Part shown: positions 17,486-25,849 of the stretch, one piece after another | How the letters are laid out: each line of letters starts with the position of its first letter | Numbering within the stretch: the stretch's first letter is position 1 | DNA from: Microbulbifer agarilyticus | GTDB lineage: Bacteria > Pseudomonadota > Gammaproteobacteria > Pseudomonadales > Cellvibrionaceae | NCBI RefSeq assembly: GCF_019800665.1 | Contig: NZ_JAHVKO010000004.1 | Span: 496,001-560,000 of the forward strand | Length of the DNA: 64,000 bases | Reading direction: 5' to 3' | Position numbers and translations under genes: made by a program | The notes under the pieces: generated by a model | Told to the model about the DNA's origin: nothing | The model's input: the letters and a program-made list of their open reading frames with translations, nothing else | The model's database searches: none

Positions 17486-18589
17486 TCAGTCGGAGGGGAG
17501 TGCCTGCTTCTTCGCACGTGTGGACTTTCGCCAGCGCTCCAGCAGCGTCATGGCGAACAGGGCATATACGGTAACGCCGAGAAACAACACCATACGCACG
17601 AACAGAGCCTGGTAGACATCTTTGCCACTGGCACTGTCCTGCACCGCTGCCCCCAGCAATATCAGCATGGTGGTCAGTGAGTTGATCCAGAATGACGGGC
17701 TCATGGTGTTACGCACTATCCCGTAGGCGCCACTGGCGAGTAGTAAGCTCACCAGCAACACCCAGCCGGTAAAGAACCACAACTCCACCGCCAGACTCAG
17801 GCACCACCAGACGCCGATCGCGCAGGCGCCGCCGAGTGCGGTTGCGCCGATCAGTTCGCGGTTGGCACCGCGCAGGCTGGTGTCGCTGGCCTCGCGCGCG
17901 AGCAGAATGCTCTTCACCAGAAACGGCAGGTAGTTAGCGGGGTTCGTCAGCGTGAGTAGAAATGCCGGCATTACGATCAGCGTGGCGCGCAGGGCTAGCC
18001 ACGTGTCCGGTGTAGCATCCGTTGCTGCGGTTGCCTGTTTCGGCTCTGAGTCATCCGAAAGAGAGGGGTCTTCCGGCAAAGCAGGGTCTTCCGGAAAAAA
18101 CGGATACACCAACCACAGGCTGACAATCGCCACCGCAATGCCAAACACCATCGCTTCCACAATGGCGCCCGCCAGTGCGGAGCTGAGAATGCCGGCCGCA
18201 GGGATCACCGTCAGCCCAATGGCCAGCAGTGTGGCGGTAATGCCTTTGCGGTGGAGGATGGCCAGCCGATTGCAGTAAAAAATGCCAAGTGCAATCGCCA
18301 GCAAAGCCGACAGGGGTGCCATCTGCAACAGCGGGATCAGTAACACGCCTAGGCCCAGCGCCACCGCCACAAAACCCAGCAGTATTAATGCAACTTTCAG
18401 CCCGGGCGGGTTCGGTGCACCGGCGGCCAGCAGTACGACAAAAATCGGTGACAGGTAGGGAATGCCCAGGTCAAAGCCGTAACACAGTGCCAGTGCCAGC
18501 GCGGTACTCACTGCCAGCCGATAACAGCGCCGCGCCGCCAGCGGCATACGCTTTGGCCGCTGCGCAGTGAATGGCGTGCCGCTGTCCAT
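17486..18589 (-). CDS. DUF2955/FUSC-like inner-membrane efflux protein
   Basis: 367 aa with about ten hydrophobic helices in two blocks, separated by a charged linker at about 165-195 (FFPEDPALPEDPSLSDDSEP). The first helix pair (LAVSTALALALCYGFDLGIPYLSPIFVVLLAAG) and LVKSILLAREASDTSLRGANRELIGATALGGACAIG fit the DUF2955 family, relatives of the aromatic-acid exporter AaeB and YccS-type FUSC proteins. Its start overlaps the HlyD stop by one base. Together with the HlyD and NodT proteins it should form a three-part pump across both membranes. Confidence 0.87.
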   Translation of the reverse strand: MDSGTPFTAQRPKRMPLAARRCYRLAVSTALALALCYGFDLGIPYLSPIFVVLLAAGAPNPPGLKVALILLGFVAVALGLGVLLIPLLQMAPLSALLAIALGIFYCNRLAILHRKGITATLLAIGLTVIPAAGILSSALAGAIVEAMVFGIAVAIVSLWLVYPFFPEDPALPEDPSLSDDSEPKQATAATDATPDTWLALRATLIVMPAFLLTLTNPANYLPFLVKSILLAREASDTSLRGANRELIGATALGGACAIGVWWCLSLAVELWFFTGWVLLVSLLLASGAYGIVRNTMSPSFWINSLTTMLILLGAAVQDSASGKDVYQALFVRMVLFLGVTVYALFAMTLLERWRKSTRAKKQALPSD

Positions 18590-19752
18590 CAGTAGGCGAA
18601 CGACAGGTAACTGAGAATACGGATATACAGCTTGCCCAGCAGCCGCAAAAATCCATGGCCTTCGGTATAGGCGATCACCGAGGCCTGGCCGCCCACGCGC
18701 AATTGGCGCTGTACTTCGGGCGGCAGCGGGCTGCTGAATTCGATCCGCACGGGGAAGCGCTGGGCCTGGCGCAGCCAGTCGCGGTTGTTTTCAATGGTGG
18801 GCAGCACTCCCGGCGCAGGCGCATTGTCGCCACCAACCCCCAGGCCAATATCCTGCACCTTACCCTTGAGCACCTGCCCGGGCAGTGCATCCAGCAGTAT
18901 TTCTACCGGCGTGCCCACCTGCAGATGGCCCAGATTATTTTCCGTGAAATCTGCATTGATCCACATGGTCTCGGACGAGATCAGGGTCAGCACCGGTGTG
19001 CCGGCATTGGCATACAGGCCGACCTCGGTGCGCAGGTCGGTGATCACGCCGGCTGCTTCCGCCAGCACGATGGTATTGTCCAGATCCAGTTGCGCCTGCT
19101 CGACGCTGACGCGCGCGGCCTGCAACAGGGTGTTGCTGGCCTCGTTGTCGCCACCCTTTTGTTCGATGGCCTGCTGGATGGCGGCATCGGCAGCGGCTAC
19201 CTGCGCACTCGCCCGTTCCAGGCTGGCCCGGGAGATTTCCAGGCGGCGCACCGAGATCGTACCCGGGTCGTCTTTCCACAGCCGAGTGAGGCGCGAGTAG
19301 TCCTGTTGCGCTTCGAGCTGCTTTGCCACCGCCGCGCGCTGGCTGGCCCGCGCCTGCTCCACCACCGAATCGCCCGCAGCCACCTGCTGCCAGGTGTTAT
19401 CAAAATTCGCATTGGCACTTTGCAGTGCCAGTTCGTAGCGCGAGCGATCAATGGCAAACAGCTTTGCGCCCGCAGTCACCTGCTGATTGTTGCTTACCCA
19501 GAGGTCGGTAATGACGCCGGCCACCTTCGGTGCCACGCCCACCACATAACCCTGCAGGCGCGCCTGCGAGGTATAGGGGGTAAACCGGGCGGCCATCAAA
19601 TACCAGCACAGTGACAGCAGCAACAGCGCAACAACCACCTTCACCCCGCGGCCCACGGCCGCCGCCGGCGTGGGCTCCGGTGGTTCTGGCGCAGGCGGTA
19701 CAGGTGCGGGTGTCGGCTGAGCGTCACCGATGTTTTCCGGGGTTTCGTTCAT
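18589..19752 (-). CDS. HlyD-family membrane-fusion protein (EmrA/AaeA-like)
   Basis: 387 aa: cytoplasmic Pro-rich lead, one membrane helix (VVVALLLLSLCWYLMAARF) at about 37-57, biotinyl-lipoyl half-domain (GYVVGVAPKVAGVITDLWVSNNQQVTAGAKLFAID), long coiled coil at about 110-215 (NANFDNTWQQVAAGDSVVEQARASQ ... LERASAQVAAADAAIQQAIEQ), second lipoyl half and beta-barrel domain (MWINADFTENNLGHLQVGTPVEI). It bridges the inner-membrane DUF2955 protein and the NodT outer-membrane channel. ATG overlaps the upstream stop (ATGA). Confidence 0.93.
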   Translation of the reverse strand: MNETPENIGDAQPTPAPVPPAPEPPEPTPAAAVGRGVKVVVALLLLSLCWYLMAARFTPYTSQARLQGYVVGVAPKVAGVITDLWVSNNQQVTAGAKLFAIDRSRYELALQSANANFDNTWQQVAAGDSVVEQARASQRAAVAKQLEAQQDYSRLTRLWKDDPGTISVRRLEISRASLERASAQVAAADAAIQQAIEQKGGDNEASNTLLQAARVSVEQAQLDLDNTIVLAEAAGVITDLRTEVGLYANAGTPVLTLISSETMWINADFTENNLGHLQVGTPVEILLDALPGQVLKGKVQDIGLGVGGDNAPAPGVLPTIENNRDWLRQAQRFPVRIEFSSPLPPEVQRQLRVGGQASVIAYTEGHGFLRLLGKLYIRILSYLSFAY

Positions 19753-21293
19753 GGCACCACTCCGTGTCCCGGCGGCACCGCCACGGATTCGTCGAGCAGG
19801 TCGCCCCAGTTGGTGCGCTCGCGCATCTCTTCGCGCAGCCAGGGCGGCGCCACGTCATCAAGCGTGGCGGGCCGCCAACCGCCGCCCAGTGCCCGGTACA
19901 GGTCGATCACCGCCGCCAGGTGTTCGCCCCGGTTTAGCGCCGTCAGGTCCGATTGTGCAAAGGCGGCCGCCTGCGCGTCGAGCACCCGCTGGAAGCTGGA
20001 ATAACCCTCGCGATAGCGGCGGTTGGCAATCACCAGTGAGCGCTCCGCGGCCACCAGCGATTCGTCGAGAATTTTCTGGCTGGCTTCGGTTTCGGCCATG
20101 CGCTTGGCGGCATCGTCTACCTCCCGGGCAGCGTTCAGTACCTTGGACTGGAAGTTTTCCAGCGCCTGCTGCAGGCGCGCATCCTGCGCGCGCACGTTGT
20201 TGCGCAGGCGCCCGTAATTAAAAATATCCCAGCTCAGCGCCGGCCCCGCGGCGAAGGTGGTGACATCACCGACGGCGTCGAGACTGTTGCCCTGCCAGCT
20301 CACCGTGCCGAACAGGGAGATGGCCGGGTACAGGTCCGCCTGCGCCACGCCCACCTGCGCCGACTGCGCCGCCGCCTGCCAGGCCGCGGTGCGCACATCC
20401 GGGCGCAACAGCAACAGGTTTACCGGGAGTTCGCCGACCAGTGCCACGTGGCCCGGCTCCGGAAGTTGCCCGTCGGCCGGGTCCAGTTCCGGTAAGTCCC
20501 CCGGTGCGCGTCGCAATAATGCGCACAGCGCATTGCGTTGCCGGGTGAGCCCCAGGCGCAAGCTGGGAATGGTTGCCAGCGTTGCCAGATACTGGGTGCG
20601 CGCCTGTTGCAGGTCGAGTTCCGATTCCTGTCCGCTCTGGAACAACTGCCGGGTAATTTCCAGGCTGCGTTCCTGCAGCGCGACATTTTCATGGGCGATT
20701 TCAATGCGTCGCAGGGTGGTCTTGTAACCGTAGTAAAGCGACGCCACCTGCGCGGCCAGCAATACCTGCACATCGCGCTGGTTGGTTACCGATGCCAGGT
20801 AGGCCGCATCCGCCGACTCCACCCCGCGTCGAAAGCGCCCCCAGAAATCCATTTCCCAGGCCACGTCAAAGGCCACTTCCGCGGTGCGAAATTCCCGGTC
20901 GCCATCATTGATGCCGCCGCTGGTGCGCTCGGAGACGTAGGCCCCCTCGGCATTGATCTGTTGCAACTGTGGGTACTGCTGGCCGATGGCAATACCGAGT
21001 ACCGCGCGGCTTTCGAGAATGCTCAGGCCGGCAATGCGCAGCTCCGGGTTCTCGAGCCGCGCCTGTTCTACCAGAGTATTCAGCACCGGGTCATGAAAGC
21101 GCCGCCACCATTTACTGATGTCATCCCCGTGCGGATCCTGCACAACCTGCCTATAGAGGGTCGGCTGCCACTGACTAAGCCAGCCCACATCCGGCTCGAC
21201 AAAATCCGGCCCCAGCGGTGCGCAGGCCACGGCGCCCAACAGCAACAGTGCGCCGGGCAGGCGGAAAATCGCGTTGGGCAGCAAGCGGATCAT
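19749..21293 (-). CDS. NodT-family outer-membrane efflux lipoprotein
   Basis: 514 aa from ATG 21293, which overlaps the stop of the AI-2E gene as ATGA. Signal peptide with lipobox AVAC, followed by PLGPDFVEPD, the usual start of NodT/OprM factors. Two OEP repeats with long helical hairpins (VEQARLENPELRIAGLSILESRAVLGIA; LQEALENFQSKVLNAAREVDDAA-type) and short barrel strands (EMDFWGRFRRGVESADAAYLASV). Trimeric outer-membrane tunnel of the pump encoded by the next two genes. Confidence 0.93.
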   Translation of the reverse strand: MIRLLPNAIFRLPGALLLLGAVACAPLGPDFVEPDVGWLSQWQPTLYRQVVQDPHGDDISKWWRRFHDPVLNTLVEQARLENPELRIAGLSILESRAVLGIAIGQQYPQLQQINAEGAYVSERTSGGINDGDREFRTAEVAFDVAWEMDFWGRFRRGVESADAAYLASVTNQRDVQVLLAAQVASLYYGYKTTLRRIEIAHENVALQERSLEITRQLFQSGQESELDLQQARTQYLATLATIPSLRLGLTRQRNALCALLRRAPGDLPELDPADGQLPEPGHVALVGELPVNLLLLRPDVRTAAWQAAAQSAQVGVAQADLYPAISLFGTVSWQGNSLDAVGDVTTFAAGPALSWDIFNYGRLRNNVRAQDARLQQALENFQSKVLNAAREVDDAAKRMAETEASQKILDESLVAAERSLVIANRRYREGYSSFQRVLDAQAAAFAQSDLTALNRGEHLAAVIDLYRALGGGWRPATLDDVAPPWLREEMRERTNWGDLLDESVAVPPGHGVVP

Positions 21294-22405
21294 TCGTGCT
21301 CTGGTGTGGAGGGCGGCTCTGGTTCGCCACCGCGTACCCATACCTTCAGCACCTCGTAACCCAGGGCGAGAATCACCGCACCCACAAACAGCCCGGTTAG
21401 CCCGGCACTGATCATCCCGCCCAGTGCGCCGAGCAAAATAACCGGCATGGGCACGGCCACCCCGCGCCCCAGCAGCATGGGTTTGAGCACGTTATCCGCC
21501 AGGCCCGCCAGCACCAGGTACACGCTGAACACCACGCTGCCCAGGGTGGAAGCATCGGATTGAGACCACAGCCACACCAGCACCGGGATGACCACCAGAA
21601 TTGCCGGGATCTGCGCGATCCCCAGAATCAGGGCAACCACCGCCAGCAGGCCGGCGCCGGGCACGCCGCACAGCAGGAAGCCAATCCCCAGTAGCAGCGC
21701 CTGAATAAAAGCCACCCCAATCACCCCGGAAGACACCGAACGCACCGTGGCCACCGACAACTCCAGCATTTGTGGCCCGTGTTCGGGGCCGCACACGCGG
21801 GAGAAAATGCGCCGTGCGGTACTGTGGCTGGGGGTGGTGTAGGCCAGCAGAATGCCGGCCACGATAAAGGCTGCAGTAAACGCGAGTAGCGCCGTCAGCG
21901 TGCTGCCCAGCTTGGCCACCGCATCGCGCGACAGCGCCAATAATTGATCGTGGTAGTGCTCTGCAAAGCGTGTGAAATTGGTCGAGGCACTCTGCCAGGC
22001 GGCGTATATCTGCTGGCCTATTAACGGCCAGTCCTCAACCGCTTTCGGTGGTGGCGGGATCACCTGCCGGCCCTCGGACAGGCTGTCGTGAAAGCCAATC
22101 ACATGGTCGATAAAGGCCATGCCAAGCAACACCGTCGGCACGCCCAGCAGTATCAGCATCAACAGCACCAGCACGGTGGCGGCGCGACCGTTTGAGCCAC
22201 CGAGCCGCGCTGCCAGTTTCTGATTCAACGGGTGCAGGGAAACCGCCAGCACCACCGCCCACACCATCATCACCAGAAAGGGCGCAAACGCATGCGCTGC
22301 CAGCCACATCAACAAAGCGGCCAGCGCCAGCCGTATCACAAGATCGACCAGTGACAGGGGTTCGGGTTGGCGGTTGCCAGGTAGATTGTTGTCGGGCGTT
22401 TCCAT
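21290..22405 (-). CDS. AI-2E family transporter (PerM/YdiK-like)
   Basis: 371 aa with seven or eight membrane helices in the family's pattern: an N-terminal pair (LALAALLMWLAAHAFAPFLVMMVWAVVLAVSL), a periplasmic loop at about 115-180, and the C-terminal core containing GVIGVAFIQALLLGIGFLLCGVPGAGLLAVVALILGIAQIP and DNVLKPMLLGRG. Family members include TqsA-type AI-2 exporters and Na+/H+ antiporters, so the substrate is open. It is first in a four-gene operon with efflux genes. Sharing overlapping codons with NodT is unusual for this family and suggests a coupled role. Confidence 0.9.
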   Translation of the reverse strand: METPDNNLPGNRQPEPLSLVDLVIRLALAALLMWLAAHAFAPFLVMMVWAVVLAVSLHPLNQKLAARLGGSNGRAATVLVLLMLILLGVPTVLLGMAFIDHVIGFHDSLSEGRQVIPPPPKAVEDWPLIGQQIYAAWQSASTNFTRFAEHYHDQLLALSRDAVAKLGSTLTALLAFTAAFIVAGILLAYTTPSHSTARRIFSRVCGPEHGPQMLELSVATVRSVSSGVIGVAFIQALLLGIGFLLCGVPGAGLLAVVALILGIAQIPAILVVIPVLVWLWSQSDASTLGSVVFSVYLVLAGLADNVLKPMLLGRGVAVPMPVILLGALGGMISAGLTGLFVGAVILALGYEVLKVWVRGGEPEPPSTPEHE

Positions 22406-22542
22406 GAGCCAGAGTCCCTCTGTTCCGTGAGGCGGCAGGCCCGGTTCCGGTTACCCGACTGCCCTTCGCGGGTATCTCTTTATGGGCTCGTATCGGCAAG
22501 GAATTATAGCAGTCGCGTGTTGGCGGGATTCCCGTTGCCCGG

Positions 22543-22971
22543 CTAATCTCCGGCCAGTATTTCCAGCGTTGTGCTGTCCAATTCCCCGCCGTAATAGCGC
22601 TTCAGCACCTGCATGAATTCACTCTTCTGTCCCGCCACCAAGGTAAACAGCGTCATGCTGGATTTCAGCTTCATATCGTCCGGGCTGCCAAAAATCTGGT
22701 GGGCGCTGCGGCCTTTTACTGCCAGCAGTGCAGAGCAACATTCGCGCAGGCGGGTACCGAGAATCGGGTGGGCCAAATAGGCCTCTGCTTCAGCATGGCT
22801 TTTGATGGCGTAGTGCCGCGCAGTGGAGCTGCGGCCGAGGCCGTCGATTTGCGGGAAAATGAACCACATCCAGTGGGTGCGTTTGTTGCCGGCGTGGATT
22901 TCAGAGAGGGCTTCGGGGTAGCAGGTTGATTGGGCGTCGAGGAAGCGTTGTAGGTTGTGTGGGTCGTTCAT
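22543..22971 (-). CDS. DUF1810 family protein
   Basis: 142 aa, cytoplasmic. Family hallmarks are visible: LQRFLDAQ, the central HWMWFIFPQIDGLGRSSTARHYAI, and the C-terminal IFGSPDDMKLKSSMTLF. The fold is all-helical and the function unestablished. It lies 137 bases upstream of the AI-2E gene on the same strand and may be independent of it. The gene flanks the AT-rich island on its left. Confidence 0.92.
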   Translation of the reverse strand: MNDPHNLQRFLDAQSTCYPEALSEIHAGNKRTHWMWFIFPQIDGLGRSSTARHYAIKSHAEAEAYLAHPILGTRLRECCSALLAVKGRSAHQIFGSPDDMKLKSSMTLFTLVAGQKSEFMQVLKRYYGGELDSTTLEILAGD

Positions 22972-23412
22972 GATTATCTTCGGGCCACTAAGGGCTTGGA
23001 TTGTAGGTACGGCACTTTAAATATACTGATTGCGTGCCTGCTTTGGGAGCAGGATGTCGGGGGCTCGAGTCCCTCTGCCCCCAAACAAGTTTTATGCAGG
23101 TAGCAGAACTTCTGATCGTCATTTTAGAAAATTAAAAAGATATAGTAAGTCGATCATCGATAAGGCATTTATCTGTCTAGTAGTAGAAAGTATTAGGTAT
23201 ATCAAAATAGCCCCAATGGGCTAATTTCATCAAATGTAAATTTATCTCTTGATCAGCCTCGGAGTATTAAGCGAGTACGATGTTAATATCCCCATAAAAA
23301 TATGCTCAAGCTATTGAATGTACCTAGGAATTCGTCGAAAGTATTGTGAGTACTAAGCTCGCAAGCCGTATATGCCTAATAAGGGTCTCACGAAGAAATA
23401 AAGGAGTTTGTC
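22972..23412. other. Left junction of an AT-rich island
   Basis: These 440 bases hold no convincing gene. GC-rich DNA gives way to AT-rich DNA near 23085, right after a tRNA-Pro fragment. A 64-codon open frame starting at 23030 begins inside that fragment and has no coding character. AAGGAG at 23401-23406 is the ribosome site of the HIT gene. I see no integrase and no clear promoter boxes. Confidence 0.6.
23032..23083 (+). pseudogene. 3' fragment of tRNA-Pro(UGG)
   Basis: The anticodon arm CCTGC-TTTGGGA-GCAGG gives anticodon TGG. Variable loop ATGTC and T-arm GGGGG-CTCGAGT-CCCTC follow, then TGCCCCCA. The 5' acceptor strand (would be GGGGGCA) and D-arm are absent, the T-loop deviates from TTCGAAT, and no CCA follows. 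It is a truncated, non-functional copy such as integrases leave at an attachment site. It lies exactly where base composition drops. Confidence 0.75.
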
Positions 23413-23811
23413 GTGAGTAAAAGTTGCCCATTCTGTGCAATTTTAAAAGGAGATGTTCCCAGGGAGGTCTTCGCTAGTAATGATCTAGCTTTCTGTATTG
23501 CGGACGGTTATCCGGTGACGGATGGCCACACTCTAATTATTCCTAGGCGTCATATTGGCTCGTTTTTCGAGGTCACATGTGACGAGCGTGCAGCGTTGTT
23601 TTCTTTACTAGATAAAGCTAAATCTCTGATTGATGTCGAGTTTGGGCCTTCTTCTTACAATGTCGGTATCAACGACGGACCGGCCGCGGGGCAGACTGTC
23701 CCGCACTTACATATTCATCTGATTCCCCGGTATGAAACTGATGATAGTGATCCGCGCGGTGGTGTGCGGTGGGTTGTTCCAGAGAAGGCTGACTACTGGA
23801 GTGAATCATGA
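23413..23811 (+). CDS. HIT-family nucleotide hydrolase/transferase
   Basis: 132 aa, GTG start with AAGGAG upstream. CPFC at 5-8 (zinc pair) and the catalytic histidine triad H98-L-H100-I-H102 in QTVPHLHIHLIPRY mark a histidine-triad protein that acts on the alpha-phosphate of nucleotides such as Ap4A or AMP-NH2. The stop overlaps the ATG of the nuclease-like gene (ATGA), so the two are translated together. The gene is far more AT-rich than its neighbours. Housekeeping HIT proteins are usually not in such a pair, so a role with the nuclease is inferred. Confidence 0.92.
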   Translation: MSKSCPFCAILKGDVPREVFASNDLAFCIADGYPVTDGHTLIIPRRHIGSFFEVTCDERAALFSLLDKAKSLIDVEFGPSSYNVGINDGPAAGQTVPHLHIHLIPRYETDDSDPRGGVRWVVPEKADYWSES

Positions 23812-25112
23812 GCCTGCTGGACTATGAGAAAATATTTTCCTCTTTGAAAATGAATGCGCGCGGAGGAGGTGAAAAGAGCCCACATAAGGTGGCGATGCTG
23901 CGAGCAGTTTTAGAGCTTATTGAAAACGGCAAAATTACTCAGAATAAAATCCTATTTGATCAAGAGCTTAAAGATTGTTTCTCAAAACACTTTGCTCGTA
24001 TGGCAAGTGAGGGTGACCGAGATAACCCCCACTTGCCATTCTTCCATTTGCGCAGCAGTGGCTTTTGGCATCATGTTTTACTGCCTGGTAAGCAGGATGC
24101 ATATTCAAAATTATCGACAGCATCTAGCTCAAAAGTTATCACTGGCAATATTCAGTGTGTGTTTTTGGATGATGAGCTTTTTGAGCTAATAGGTAATGGC
24201 TTTGCAAGGGCGTTGCTCTCTTCGGCATTAGAGAGGAATCTCAGTAGTCAAGATCATGCCGAAATCTTACACGTTGGAAACGGTTGGGATTGGTTAGAGT
24301 GTGAAGCGGTGGTGCAAGACTACTTCGTTATGCTAAATAAAGAAATTGCTGGAGAGAAATACAATAAGGCTGAGCATCGTAGAGCCCTGATGCCTAAGTT
24401 GAATAATCGTAGCGAAGGGTCGATCGAGTTTAAACATCAAAATATCAGCGCTACGTTAGTGGAAATGGGGCAGCCCTACGTTAAAGGATATAAGCCCGCC
24501 TTCAATTATCAAAAACAACTAAAAGAAGTTGTGTTGGCATATTTGGCTGGACATCAAGGTGAGTTAGATAGGATTGTTTCTTCTGCCGACTTAGTCCCAA
24601 CTGGAAACCAACAGATCATAGATTGGGATTCGGTATTAGATCGAGAGCTTCCGGAGCGTGTACCGACCATTTCTGAGCCTGAGCGAAAGTATATTGCAAA
24701 GAAAATAAATTTTTCTGAGCGGGAAAAGGCCAATCGTAGATTGGGTGAAAAGGGTGAGGCATTTGTAATTGAGTTTGAACGGTATCGCCTAACAAGCGCT
24801 GGAAGAGTCGATCTAGCGAACGAGATTGAGTGGAAAAGTAAAGTAGAGGGTGATGGTCTCGGCTACGATATTCGCTCCTTCGATCCGGTCAGAGATGAAG
24901 AACTGTTGATTGAGGTTAAGACAACCAATAGTGGGAAGTATCAGCCTTTCTTCCTTAGCCACAATGAATTGGAGTTTTCAAAGAGAAATGCTGCGAGGTA
25001 CTGTCTTTACCGAGTCTACGATTTCAGAAATTTAGTGCGAATATATCAGTTGTCTGGGGCTGTGGATCAGCATGTGAATCTTCAGCCACAAAGTTATAAG
25101 GCAAGCTTCTAA
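23808..25112 (+). CDS. DUF3883 PD-(D/E)XK nuclease-like protein with HNH/McrA-type N-terminal region
   Basis: 434 aa. Residues about 22-95 (SPHKVAMLRAVLELIENGKI ... LPFFHLRSSGFWHHV) resemble the head domain in front of many HNH/ScoMcrA-type restriction endonucleases. The C-terminal third (about 310-415) is DUF3883: GEKGE around 313-317, D354 in GYDIRS and E369-V-K371 in LLIEVKTT give the D-x14-E-x-K spacing of a PD-(D/E)XK active site. The middle part is unassigned. No HNH motif is visible, so the nuclease centre would be the C-terminal one. AT-rich, coupled to a HIT gene, next to a tRNA fragment: a DNA-targeting or defence role is inferred, not shown. Confidence 0.82.
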   Translation: MSLLDYEKIFSSLKMNARGGGEKSPHKVAMLRAVLELIENGKITQNKILFDQELKDCFSKHFARMASEGDRDNPHLPFFHLRSSGFWHHVLLPGKQDAYSKLSTASSSKVITGNIQCVFLDDELFELIGNGFARALLSSALERNLSSQDHAEILHVGNGWDWLECEAVVQDYFVMLNKEIAGEKYNKAEHRRALMPKLNNRSEGSIEFKHQNISATLVEMGQPYVKGYKPAFNYQKQLKEVVLAYLAGHQGELDRIVSSADLVPTGNQQIIDWDSVLDRELPERVPTISEPERKYIAKKINFSEREKANRRLGEKGEAFVIEFERYRLTSAGRVDLANEIEWKSKVEGDGLGYDIRSFDPVRDEELLIEVKTTNSGKYQPFFLSHNELEFSKRNAARYCLYRVYDFRNLVRIYQLSGAVDQHVNLQPQSYKASF

Positions 25113-25327
25113 CGGGGGTTTTGGTGCGTAAATTGAAGCACCATAAATTTGAATGGCCTTTGGGCTATTACGACCCTGCGGGGAGTGCACCCACTTTGCC
25201 GGTGCGCCATTTGGCAAGCTTCACTTTGCTAATTGGTGCTTCGCCGGTTAGTCGCGCTGGGGCGCTCGTTGCAAATCGCTTTTGCGATTAGTCGAACCAA
25301 ACTGGTGGTTCTCAACTGCCCCTCGAA
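25113..25327. other. Gene-free right part of the island
   Basis: About 215 bases between the DUF3883 gene and the tRNA-Phe terminator. A short hairpin AATCGC-tttt-GCGATT lies near 25274-25289. No direct repeat of the tRNA-Phe 3' end and no gene are visible. Confidence 0.5.
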
Positions 25328-25377
25328 ACCATACAAAAAAGGCCGCACCCTTCCGGGAGCGGCCTTTTTTGTATGGT
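25328..25377 (-). terminator. tRNA-Phe terminator inside a 19-bp perfect inverted repeat
   Basis: 25328-25346 and 25359-25377 are perfect inverted copies (ACCATAC-A6-GGCCGC against GCGGCC-T6-GTATGGT) around a 12-base loop. The core GGCCGC hairpin with T-run is a classical terminator. The stem continues beyond the T-run and includes the tRNA's own discriminator and CCA end. Confidence 0.85.
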
Positions 25378-25449
25378 GCCCAGAGGCGGAATCGAACCAC
25401 CGACACGGGGATTTTCAATCCCCTGCTCTACCGACTGAGCTATCTGGGC
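25374..25449 (-). tRNA. tRNA-Phe (GAA)
   Basis: On the minus strand a full cloverleaf: acceptor GCCCAGA pairing with TCTGGGC, D-arm with AGCTCAGTCGGTAGAGC, anticodon arm GGGGA-TTGAAAA-TCCCC (anticodon GAA), T-arm GGTGG-TTCGATT-CCGCC, discriminator A and encoded CCA. 76 nt. It follows mutY-yggX on the same strand and has its own promoter. Its 3' end faces the AT-rich island. Confidence 0.97.
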
Positions 25450-25487
25450 AATGCTGTTTCGGGGTTGTCCCCGGCAGCGAGGCGCGT

Positions 25488-25516
25488 ATTAAACCTGCTC
25501 TTCCGGGGGGAGTCAA
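25488..25516 (-). promoter_or_regulatory. Promoter of tRNA-Phe
   Basis: Minus strand TTGACT (25516-25511), exactly 17-base spacer, TTTAAT (25493-25488). It is followed by a GC-rich discriminator (GCGCC...), as in stringently controlled stable-RNA promoters. The leader to the mature tRNA 5' end would be about 30 bases. Confidence 0.75.
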
Positions 25517-25559
25517 CCCCTTGATTGATAAATAGTTTTTTCGGTTTGTAAGTGGTTGC

Positions 25560-25841
25560 TTACTTGTCGCCGTCTTGCTCGGGAACGAAGCCTTCGGCGT
25601 CGTCGTAGTCTTCACCGGCGAAGAATTTGCCCATCTGTTCGGCTAAGTAGGCGCGGGAGGACGGTTCCATCATGTTGAGGCGCTTTTCGTTGATCAGCAT
25701 GGTCTGGTGGGCCATCCACTCGCCCCAGGCTTTCTTGGAGACGTTGTCGTAGATGTCCTGCCCCTTGGGGCCCGGGAAGGGCGGGTTGGGGAGGCCTTCG
25801 AGTTCTTCCTGGTATTTGCGGCAGAAGACGGTGCGAGACAT
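25560..25841 (-). CDS. yggX: YggX-type iron-trafficking/oxidative damage protection protein
   Basis: 93 aa, the usual size. Conserved start [17 protein letters not shown], including the single Cys, and [36 protein letters not shown] match the YggX family, which protects Fe-S enzymes from oxidation, probably by handling Fe(II). RBS GGAGAAACC precedes ATG. It lies 8 bases after mutY, which encodes an Fe-S DNA glycosylase; the mutY-yggX pair is conserved in gammaproteobacteria. Confidence 0.97.
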   Translation of the reverse strand: MSRTVFCRKYQEELEGLPNPPFPGPKGQDIYDNVSKKAWGEWMAHQTMLINEKRLNMMEPSSRAYLAEQMGKFFAGEDYDDAEGFVPEQDGDK

Positions 25842-25849
25842 GGTTTCTC

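Noticed and set aside
23032..23083. Functional tRNA-Pro
   Set aside because: The 5' acceptor strand and D-arm are missing upstream and the T-loop is altered, so it cannot fold into a cloverleaf.
23030..23224. 64-codon frame at the island's left edge
   Set aside because: Starts inside the tRNA-Pro fragment and shows no protein-like conservation; treated as non-coding.
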